Source of the DNA: Stieleria magnilauensis
Lineage (GTDB): Bacteria > Planctomycetota > Planctomycetia > Pirellulales > Pirellulaceae
Reading direction: 5' to 3'
NCBI GenBank assembly: GCA_007753675.1
Contig: CP036432.1
Location: forward strand, 6,710,975-6,760,132
DNA: 49,158 nucleotides
Shown here: piece after piece, positions 35,140 through 42,228 of the stretch
How the letters are laid out: every line of letters starts with the position of its first letter
How positions within the stretch are numbered: position 1 is the stretch's first letter
Translations under genes and position numbers: made by a program
The notes under the pieces: generated by a model
Database searches by the model: none
What the model was told of the DNA's origin: nothing
Seen by the model: the letters and a program-made list of their open reading frames with translations, nothing else

Positions 35140-36957
35140 ATGAAAGAGTCGGCACGCTACATTCTGCAGATTCTTGTTTTCGTCGCGTTGGTTCTGTCGA
35201 TCGGGACCGGCGGGTATCTGATCATCGAAGACGGGATCACGGTCGGCGATGCGTTCTACATGACCGTCACGGCCATCACGCCGACCCAGTTTGATGAGAT
35301 CCATGAATTGTCGGTCCCCGGACGGTACTTCACCGTCGTCCTGGTGTTTTGCGGATTCGGCGCCGTCGTCGCCTTCGCCACACAGTTCGCTCGCTGGGTG
35401 ATTCAAAGTGAATTGGAAGGGGTCGGGGTCATTACGCGGAAACAGATGCGCAGAAGGATCAGTCGAATGAGAGAGCATTACATTGTGTGCGGCTACGGAA
35501 AGATCGGGGGCGCGATTTGCAAGGAGCTGAAGGACCACCAGCTGCCGTTCGTCGTGATCACCGACGATGAAGCCTCGATCGCGGCCGTGGAACGTGAAGG
35601 GTTTGCGTTGGTCCGGGGCAACCCGACCGCGGATACGACGTTGAAGGAGGCGGCGATCGAGCGGGCTCAGGGCGTGATCGCGGTGCTGACCGACGACTCG
35701 AACAACCTGTTCATTTCATTGGCGGCGCGGGAGTTAAACCCCAAGATCTTCATCATCGCGCGGGGCGAAGACTCGGGCGTCGAGGACCGGATTCTGAGGG
35801 CCGGGGCGGACATCGTCGTCTCCCCGATGAAACTCGGCGGTCGTCAAATCGCCGAGCTGATCAAGCAACAGGCCGATAGTTCATCCGTCGTAACCGGCGT
35901 CTCCGAACATTCCAGCCTGTTGGGCGTGTCGTTGAAACCGCATCGTCACGACGCCGAACAGGCGACAACCGTCGACGAAATTCTGAACGAATCGACGGCC
36001 GTCGGGGTCGCGGGTATCCAACGCTGTGATGGAACCTTTGACCCGACGCCGCCACCCGAGACTGCCGTCCATCAAGGCGACACCGTGATCTTGGTCACGC
36101 GCACCAGCCAGGCCGGCGACTCCTTCAACAAACCGCCGTCGGGCAAGACGATCTTGCTGGCCGACGACCATCGGGCGCTACGGTTGCTGTTCACTCGCAA
36201 GCTCGCTGCGGCCGGACATGATGTCATCCAAGCGGCCAACGGTGACGACGCGTTGGCGATGGCGCGGGCGACCACGCCGGATTTGATCGTTTTAGACGTC
36301 AACATGCCCGCGCGCGATGGGTACCAGGTTTGTCACGAACTGCGTCAATCCAAGCAGTTTGCCACCACGCCCATCATTCTGTATTCCGGCAACGATACCG
36401 CCGAATTCGCCCAACGCGGTCGTGCCGCGGGAGCGAACACCTGTGTCCGCAAGACAAGCAAGAGTTCCGAATTGTTGGCAAGCATCGAAGCGATCTTCTC
36501 TGAGCGGCAACAGGATCGCGACGCCGAGGACCGATCCGAACGACCACGCGAGGGATCCAGTTCCACCGAGTCTGCCACCGTGAGCGAAGGCCCGCCGCCA
36601 CACAGCCGGCCCTTCGATTTCGAGACGGCGATGGAGAATGCCGGAGGTGACGAAGAGCTGTTGAGCGAATTGATCACGGCGATGGAGGAAGAGACGCCGC
36701 GGATGATGAATGAAATTCAAACCGCGGTCGCCGCGACGGACTACAAGTCGCTGGAACGCGCCGCGCACGCGCTGAAGGGATCGCTGGTGGTGTTCGGCGC
36801 CGACGAAGCCAGCGAGGCGGCGACGCAGTTGGAGATCGCGGCGCGGCAACAGGACGCATCGAGCATCGAGCGATTAACAGGAAATCTCCAGACGCAGATT
36901 GCCGAAGTGACGCGCGCTTTACAACAGCACGCCCGATCGCTCGCGCGAATCGACTGA
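35140..36957 (+). CDS. Channel-like membrane protein fused to RCK, receiver and Hpt domains
   Basis: A 605-residue multidomain protein. TM1 (about 7-29), a pore-loop region (about 36-55) and TM2 (about 63-88) match the two-TM potassium-channel unit, but the filter reads AITPTQFDEIHEL in place of the usual TVGYGD/TVGFGE. Next is RCK/TrkA-N (about 113-235, HYIVCGYGKIGGAICKEL), then TrkA-C (about 250-322). A CheY-like receiver follows (337-455; D342, D343, phospho-acceptor D386, S416, K438), an acidic/Ser-rich linker (457-490), and an Hpt domain (492-600) with H543 in RAAHALKGSLVVFGA. ATG at 35140 is chosen because TM1 starts there. I infer a membrane transport or sensor protein coupled to a phosphorelay. 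No kinase gene is adjacent. Confidence 0.88.
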   Translation: MKESARYILQILVFVALVLSIGTGGYLIIEDGITVGDAFYMTVTAITPTQFDEIHELSVPGRYFTVVLVFCGFGAVVAFATQFARWVIQSELEGVGVITRKQMRRRISRMREHYIVCGYGKIGGAICKELKDHQLPFVVITDDEASIAAVEREGFALVRGNPTADTTLKEAAIERAQGVIAVLTDDSNNLFISLAARELNPKIFIIARGEDSGVEDRILRAGADIVVSPMKLGGRQIAELIKQQADSSSVVTGVSEHSSLLGVSLKPHRHDAEQATTVDEILNESTAVGVAGIQRCDGTFDPTPPPETAVHQGDTVILVTRTSQAGDSFNKPPSGKTILLADDHRALRLLFTRKLAAAGHDVIQAANGDDALAMARATTPDLIVLDVNMPARDGYQVCHELRQSKQFATTPIILYSGNDTAEFAQRGRAAGANTCVRKTSKSSELLASIEAIFSERQQDRDAEDRSERPREGSSSTESATVSEGPPPHSRPFDFETAMENAGGDEELLSELITAMEEETPRMMNEIQTAVAATDYKSLERAAHALKGSLVVFGADEASEAATQLEIAARQQDASSIERLTGNLQTQIAEVTRALQQHARSLARID

Positions 36958-37334
36958 TCTTGGTGCCTCGCCTTGAGGCGATTGCCTGTCGCTGCTCTGC
37001 AGCGACCCGAGCGGCTAAAGCCTGCACACCAGCGCACGTTGGTGTCTAGCCTTTAGGCGATTCCCTCTCGCTGCTCTGCAGCGACCCGAGCGGCTAAAGC
37101 CTGCACACCAGCGCGTGTTGGTGTCTAGCCTTCAGGTGATTCCTTCTCGCTGCTCTGCAGCGACCCGGGCGGCTAAAGCCTGCACACCAGCGCGTGTTGG
37201 TGTCTAGCCTTCAGGTGATTCCTTCTCGCTGCTCTGCAGCGACCCGGGCGGCTAAAGCCTGCACACCAGCGCGTGTTGGTGTCCAGCCTTTAGGCGATTC
37301 CTTCTCGCTGCTCTGCAGCGACCCGGGCGGCTAA

Positions 37335-39071
37335 CCCGGATATTGCATCCGCTGACTGGTTGACTCTGATTTTAGACTGAGTTACGGCGAGGCTGTCCAC
37401 GATAGCCGGTTTTTGCTGCAATCGATTCGCTGCGGGCAGAGGGCCCCCTACCCCCAGACGACCGGAAGTCGCTGCGCGGTGCCACACGATGCGATGGGAG
37501 TGGCTAATCGCTACGGCACAGACGTGCCAGCACCTGATTGAACAGCGGTTCCCAGGGGCAATGGCTGCAAAGATGAAATACCACCCGACGACAAGTCACT
37601 CGAACTCGGGCTGCTATTTTCAACAGTCGCAATCGAATCGTGTCCACACGTAGACGACTCTGTTTCGTTCCACTCAGGCCCAGGCGACGCAACCCATCGA
37701 GTAGAACGTAAGCAAATGATGAAAGCATCACGCGGAACTGATTGGCAATAAAACGGGTGCAACTGGTGCGATCAGCGAACAGACAAAGCTGTTGCTCTTT
37801 GATCCGATTCTCCATCTCGCCACGCATGCAGTAGTGCTCTCGATAAAACTTCTCCGGGTCATAAGCGACAGAGCACCATGTCCCTGGAGTCTTAACTTGT
37901 AGCGGCTGCCTTTTGCCATCGACCATCGGTCGATGGTAGGTCGTGTCGACAATGTCGTCACTTGAGAAACAGTTTGTTACGACGAAGCGAGGATTGGGGC
38001 CTTTGGCGGTATACTCTGCTTTGCCGACCACCCAGCGATGGCGGTCCCACGTCCTGCCGGTGCGATAGCGAAACCACTTGTAAAAGGCTTGTTTGCCACC
38101 ACGGTGGAATCTCTCGACTCTTGCGCGAGTCATTTCGCAGGCAATTTGCTTGACCAAAACCTTATTCTTGGGCAAACCAAAGACGTAGTGGACATCGTTT
38201 TTGTCGCACCAGCGCATGAGGCGTTCGATCGCAAAACCTCCGTCACCACGAAGGGTGATTTTGACCCGAGGCCATCGTTGGCGGATCCTTGCAACAAGCA
38301 ATTTTGTGATTCCGCGTGCGTGATGGCCATCACCGAGGTTGGCTGGACGAAGATACGAGACGAGAAGTTGGTCGCCGCAAAACACGTACAGAGGTTGGAA
38401 GCAATAGCTGTCGTAGTAGGCATTGAAAGCCTTTTTATCTTGATCGCCGTGTACCTTGTCGTCCGTTGCGTCTAGATCGAGTGTGATTTCATCAGGCGGG
38501 GTGTCGAAGCTGTCAAGAAAAATGTCGACGAGGATCTTGCTGAGTTCGAAGAGTTCTTTTTTGGTGATTCGGTTTTCAAATCGGGAATGAGTCGAGGGGC
38601 TCGCCAGAGTGGGATCCCAATCGTCATCCGACCTGTCATTGATTCGAGGGGGCCGTCCGGCGGCGACTTGAAAGGCGGCATCATCGCGAAGCTGCTGTTG
38701 ATCGTTTGCGTCTTCGTATCCGGCCGCGATCGCAAAGATTCGACTGATAAGGATTTCCGCTTGAGAATGAACGGTGTGAATCGGATCACGCGGGTCGTGA
38801 ATCGCTTGGTCGATCCGCTTGATCAAATTGAGCTTTTTGTCGACTTCGCGAAGCAGGACGAGGCCCCCATCGGAAGTGAGCGATCCGCCGTCGAAATCTA
38901 CCTCAACGGCCTGCCTTCTGAGGCGTTTCAATGCGGGACGATTTCGTTTACGCTTTGTCATTGCCGAAAGCCTTGGTTTTGTGGTCTATGAAGTGTCGTA
39001 ACTCCAATAGATACACGAACTAAGGCTTTCGCGCTATAGGGGCAGTCGAATAAGCGGATGCAATATCCGGG
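37335..39071 (-). mobile_element. IS1380-family insertion sequence, complete
   Basis: A 1737-bp element with perfect 19-bp terminal inverted repeats, CCCGGATATTGCATCCGCT at 37335-37353 and its complement at 39053-39071. It is flanked by a 4-bp direct repeat CTAA (37331-37334 and 39072-39075), the target duplication; removing the element and one CTAA restores a perfect 79-bp unit. One transposase gene fills it, on the minus strand. Length, ends and 4-bp duplication fit IS1380. An intact frame and matching ends suggest recent insertion. Confidence 0.95.
37504..38961 (-). CDS. IS1380-family DDE transposase
   Basis: A 485-residue protein of full family length. The N-terminal half shows typical IS1380 segments: DGGLVLLREVDKKLNL, DPRDPIHTVHSQAEIL, GYEDANDQQQLRDD. 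The DDE catalytic residues are plausible: D164 in LDLDATDD, D240 in RGDGGFAIERLMRWCDKN, and a Glu in the RGEMENRIKEQQ segment near residue 390. FGLPKNKVL after the second Asp is also characteristic. The frame is intact, so the element may still be active. It cuts and joins DNA at the ends of the element described at 37335-39071. Confidence 0.95.
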   Translation of the reverse strand: MTKRKRNRPALKRLRRQAVEVDFDGGSLTSDGGLVLLREVDKKLNLIKRIDQAIHDPRDPIHTVHSQAEILISRIFAIAAGYEDANDQQQLRDDAAFQVAAGRPPRINDRSDDDWDPTLASPSTHSRFENRITKKELFELSKILVDIFLDSFDTPPDEITLDLDATDDKVHGDQDKKAFNAYYDSYCFQPLYVFCGDQLLVSYLRPANLGDGHHARGITKLLVARIRQRWPRVKITLRGDGGFAIERLMRWCDKNDVHYVFGLPKNKVLVKQIACEMTRARVERFHRGGKQAFYKWFRYRTGRTWDRHRWVVGKAEYTAKGPNPRFVVTNCFSSDDIVDTTYHRPMVDGKRQPLQVKTPGTWCSVAYDPEKFYREHYCMRGEMENRIKEQQLCLFADRTSCTRFIANQFRVMLSSFAYVLLDGLRRLGLSGTKQSRLRVDTIRLRLLKIAARVRVTCRRVVFHLCSHCPWEPLFNQVLARLCRSD

Positions 39072-39180
39072 CTAAAGCCTGCACACCAGCGCACGTTGGT
39101 GTCTAGCCTTGAGGCGATTCCCTCTCGCTGCTCTGCAGCGACCCGGGCGGCTAAAGCCTGCACACCAGCGCACCTCAACA

Positions 39181-39217
39181 AAAAATCCGCAACACGCATG
39201 GAACGCGTGTTGCGGAT
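39181..39217 (-). terminator. Rho-independent terminator after hsp20-like gene
   Basis: A 13-bp stem (ATCCGCAACACGC at 39185-39197 with 39205-39217) around a 7-base loop is followed, on the minus strand, by a run of T (AAAAA at 39181-39185 on the plus strand). It lies 23 bases beyond the Hsp20 stop. Confidence 0.9.
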
Positions 39218-39240
39218 CGATTTGACGGGTCGCTGGCGAG

Positions 39241-39690
39241 TTACTTGGCGTTGATCTTGATCCGCTTGGGCAACACTTCGGATCGCTTTTTCAACAGCAA
39301 GTGCAACACGCCGTTCTGATAGTCGGCTTCGATCGACTCGGGGTCGACGGAATCGGGGATGGAAACCAATCGGCTGAAGTCGCCCCAATGGCGTTCGTCA
39401 TGCAGGTAGGATCGCTTCTCGGATTCTGGTCGCGTTCGGCTGGCCGCAATCTTCAGGCGTCCCTCTTCGAAGGTCACCTCGATGTCATCGTTCGCCAGAC
39501 CGGGAAGGTCCAGTTCCAGATGGTAGTGGTCGCCCTCTTCCCAGACGGACATCAGAGGCCACCAGGGTTTTGTTTTGCCGTTACCACCGGACGCGAAAAG
39601 TCGATCAAACAATTCGTCCATCTCGCGGCTCGCGACGCCGAGCACGCTGGGGCCGATCGAACGAGAAAGGGTTGAACTGAAACCGCTCAT
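39241..39690 (-). CDS. Small heat-shock protein, Hsp20/alpha-crystallin
   Basis: A 149-residue chaperone. The alpha-crystallin domain (about 45-140) includes PLMSVWEEGDHYHLELDLPG, IEVTFEEGRLKIAASR, FSRLVSIPDSVDPESIEADYQNGVLHLLLKK; the C-terminal tail has the I-x-I motif (RIKINAK) used in oligomer assembly. It holds unfolding proteins in a refoldable state in the cytosol. ATG at 39690 is preferred to 39696 because GGAGG is 8 bases from it but only 2 from the other. It has its own terminator, so it is probably a single-gene unit. No CIRCE-type operator was seen upstream. Confidence 0.92.
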   Translation of the reverse strand: MSGFSSTLSRSIGPSVLGVASREMDELFDRLFASGGNGKTKPWWPLMSVWEEGDHYHLELDLPGLANDDIEVTFEEGRLKIAASRTRPESEKRSYLHDERHWGDFSRLVSIPDSVDPESIEADYQNGVLHLLLKKRSEVLPKRIKINAK

Positions 39691-39814
39691 GGCCATAGCC
39701 TCCAGATCACACGTTAAAAACCGTGAAACGAAAAACTGACCGGCAGACTCGCGAACACGCTTTGCAAAATTGACAGTCAGCGAAACGATTTAGGTCAAAA
39801 GCAACCGGCGTGCC

Positions 39815-39846
39815 AAAAAGCGAGGCCGCGGCGTTAACCGCGGCCT
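39815..39846 (-). terminator. Rho-independent terminator after the ABC/DUF4340 operon
   Basis: AGGCCGCGG (39823-39831) pairs with CCGCGGCCT (39838-39846) around a 6-base loop; on the minus strand it is followed by GC and a T-run (AAAAA at 39815-39819 on the plus strand). It lies 38 bases beyond the DUF4340-FKBP stop. Confidence 0.8.
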
Positions 39847-39884
39847 TCGAGGGAAAATGACGACGCGGATCACCCGCGCTGTCG

Positions 39885-42146
39885 TCAACCAAGGTTCGGT
39901 TCAATCGAAACCAATTCGACTTCGAAAATCAACAACGTATTGGGGCCGATCTTGTCGCCCGAGCCACGCTCGCCATAGGCCAATTTCGGTGGGATGTACA
40001 GTTTCCATTTCGCTCCCGGTTTCATCAGCTGGAGCGCTTCGGTCCAACCCGGAATCACCTGGTTGACTCCGAACTCCACCGCGGAGTCACCGGATTGGTC
40101 AAACACGGTACCGTCCATCAACGTGCCCTTGTAGCGAACCTTGACCCGACTGTCTTCACCCGGCGACTCGCCTTCACCCTCGGTCAACACTTCATATTGC
40201 AATCCACTCTCCGTGGTGATGACGCCGTCCTTGGACCGATTCTCTGCCAGGAACTCGTCCGCGGCGGCTTGGTTGGCTGCCGCCGTTTCCTCGGTCGACG
40301 ATTGCGGTTGGGTCTCCGACTCGGGGTCGGACTCGGACTCCGACGTTGACTCCGACTCCGGTTCTTTCACTTCCTCTTTCGCTTCGACCAGATCGCTGCG
40401 AGAGAGGGCAAGTTTGTCGTAGTCCTCGCCGGCGATGACATAGTACCACTGTGCAAAACGACGGTTCAACGACTCGGCTTTCTCCTTGCCCTGCTCGATC
40501 TTGTCTTGATACGACTGCCACTCTTCCAGAGCGTCGTTGTAGGCTTCCATCTCTGCATCGTAGCTCTCACGCAGTTCCTTCAAGCGGTCGGCTTGTTCGT
40601 CGGACGATTCGCTGTCGTCGGATGCTTCGCTGTCGTCAGATGCTTCGCTGTCGTCAGGCGATTCGGACTCGGTCGAGGTGGCTTCCTCGGTCTCCACTTC
40701 GGCTGCACTCAGCTCTTCCGGCATTTCCGGCTTGGTCGGTTTCTCGGGAGCTTCACCAAGGAACTGCTGGTCAAAATTGACGGTGACGAACACGTAGCGG
40801 CCGGGTTTTCCAGAGTTGCCGGTTTCGTTTTCGTCACTGCCTTCGTTTTCGTCACCGCTATCAGTTTCAGCGCTGTTCTCGTTTTCGCCTTCGGCGGAAT
40901 CGGAGTCACCCGCATCCTCTGATGCTTGGTCGGGTTGGTTTGCGAATCCCAATTCGAGTTCTTCCTGGCTGCCGGTGAACACGCGGCCGAAGTACAGGTT
41001 GTACACCAGCCCATCGTTGGTCGCCGTCGCCAGTTCTCCTTCACGCGAAATCAGCTTCAGCGTGTCAGGATTGTCTTGCACCGGTTGCAGCAAGAAGCCT
41101 CGCGAGAGTAGATCGGATTGCAAACGGTCGACATCTCGTTGCGAACCGAGGGCGTCGCGGTCGAGTTTCAGGTCGGGCGTCAACCCGGTTTGCTTGGGCC
41201 GGACACCGACGATGTCAAGATTGGCGATGGCGTTGACGGTGTCTCGAATCGCATCCTTGTTGACTTGCTCGGTTGCATCGTCAATGCCGTCCATCTTCCA
41301 GTCGTCGAGCGACGTTTCTCGATGCAGCGTCGTGACTTCACGTTGCGTCACCGTTCCTTTTAGCTCATCAAATTGATAATCGTTCAGTGAAACGTTGACG
41401 ACGTCACTTTGGCTGATGTCAAACAGATCGGTGTTGATCCAATCGCTGAATCGCGTGGACAGGTCGATGTTGAGTGTCGCCACGTACACTTCGTCTTCAT
41501 CGGGGTGCCGGACGTAGTACTGGTCAAATTCATCTTCGACCTGTTTGCCGATGATGTAGTCGGCCAAAACCGAATCGTCTTCGCCACGCAGGGTGAGCCG
41601 TTTTCCGACTCCTTCCACCTGACCGACCTCCAACGTGTCCGTCTTTGGATCGACGACTCCATAGCGTGCGTGGTCGGCTTGCCAGCGCGTCACCATCGCC
41701 CCTCGCTTGATCCCGATCACGCTGCTGGCGGTTCGGGCCAATTGGTCTTCCGCATCCGCGGGGTAATTGTGGTGTGACGGGATCACCCACTGACCGTTTT
41801 CGGTTCGTTCCACACTGAATTGTTTGGCTTCGACTTGGTCGGGATCGATGACCGCCACGTTCAGCGCCGAGGCCAGGGTGGGGTCGCGGAATTCGGGAAA
41901 GAACTCTTTGCCGACCTTTCCGTATTCGGCGATCACCGCCGGCCGAGTCGCCAATTCGATCACGCCGGTGATCAGCAGACAGAGGATTGCGGCGGCGGCG
42001 TACAGAACCGTCCGACGAGTCTCTTCGGCCAAGCCCAGCCAGCGACTTTTGACAGCCGCGGTGGTGGCTTCGATGGTTTCCTTGGTTTGTCCGCCGGGCC
42101 GACTGTCGGCGTTGGGTTGCGTCTGGTCTTGGGTTACTGTGGACAT
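39885..42146 (-). CDS. DUF4340 domain protein fused to FKBP-type peptidyl-prolyl isomerase
   Basis: A 753-residue protein. One transmembrane helix (about 46-64, TVLYAAAAILCLLITGVIEL) precedes a DUF4340 region (about 75-590; SVIGIKRGAMVTRW, WYYVIAGEDYDKLALSRSDLV at its end). Two acidic, Ser/Glu-rich stretches interrupt it, one with DSEASDDSEASDDSE repeats, and a coiled coil lies between. After another acidic linker, residues of about 635-753 are a complete FKBP domain: TTESGLQYEVLTEGEG, VKVRYKGTLMDGTVFDQS, VIPGWTEALQLMKPGAKWKL, IPPKLAYGERGSGDKIGPN. ATG at 42146 is the start; the open frame further upstream belongs to a shadow of the permease gene. DUF4340 proteins accompany Gld-like ABC transporters, as here. 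FKBP suggests folding help outside the membrane. Confidence 0.88.
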   Translation of the reverse strand: MSTVTQDQTQPNADSRPGGQTKETIEATTAAVKSRWLGLAEETRRTVLYAAAAILCLLITGVIELATRPAVIAEYGKVGKEFFPEFRDPTLASALNVAVIDPDQVEAKQFSVERTENGQWVIPSHHNYPADAEDQLARTASSVIGIKRGAMVTRWQADHARYGVVDPKTDTLEVGQVEGVGKRLTLRGEDDSVLADYIIGKQVEDEFDQYYVRHPDEDEVYVATLNIDLSTRFSDWINTDLFDISQSDVVNVSLNDYQFDELKGTVTQREVTTLHRETSLDDWKMDGIDDATEQVNKDAIRDTVNAIANLDIVGVRPKQTGLTPDLKLDRDALGSQRDVDRLQSDLLSRGFLLQPVQDNPDTLKLISREGELATATNDGLVYNLYFGRVFTGSQEELELGFANQPDQASEDAGDSDSAEGENENSAETDSGDENEGSDENETGNSGKPGRYVFVTVNFDQQFLGEAPEKPTKPEMPEELSAAEVETEEATSTESESPDDSEASDDSEASDDSESSDEQADRLKELRESYDAEMEAYNDALEEWQSYQDKIEQGKEKAESLNRRFAQWYYVIAGEDYDKLALSRSDLVEAKEEVKEPESESTSESESDPESETQPQSSTEETAAANQAAADEFLAENRSKDGVITTESGLQYEVLTEGEGESPGEDSRVKVRYKGTLMDGTVFDQSGDSAVEFGVNQVIPGWTEALQLMKPGAKWKLYIPPKLAYGERGSGDKIGPNTLLIFEVELVSIEPNLG

Positions 42147-42205
42147 GGGAATTGGTCGGTGTTGTATTCCGGTGGTTGGTGTGGATGGGGTGTCGGTGGG
42201 CAGAA

Positions 42206-42228
42206 CGCAAGCTGGAAGCTTACGCCAC
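42206..42228 (-). repeat. GTGGCGTAAGCTT repeat overlapping a gene end
   Basis: Read on the minus strand, GTGGCGTAAGCTTCCAGCTT plus GCG is identical to the core of the copy at 29409. Its GTG GCG TAA supplies the last two codons (Val-Ala) and the stop of the permease/GldG gene. It lies 60 bases upstream of the DUF4340-FKBP start. Confidence 0.9.

Larger units (their letters stand above)
36960..39174. repeat. Six tandem 79-bp repeats, fifth split by an IS
   Basis: Units begin at 36960, 37039, 37118, 37197, 37276 and 39096, each starting TTGGTG and ending CACACCAGCGC plus three or four bases. Unit 5 runs 37276-37334, is broken by the IS at 37335-39071, and resumes at 39072-39095. Each unit holds a TCGCTGCTCTGCAGCGA hairpin core and outer arms that nearly pair (GGTGTCTAGCCTTTAG with CTAAAGCCTGCACACC). 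Units 3 and 4 are identical. The array starts directly after the channel stop. There are no unique spacers, so it is not CRISPR. Confidence 0.95.

Noticed and set aside
36960..39174. Possible CRISPR array
   Set aside because: Units of 79 bp follow each other directly with no unique spacers, and no cas genes are near.
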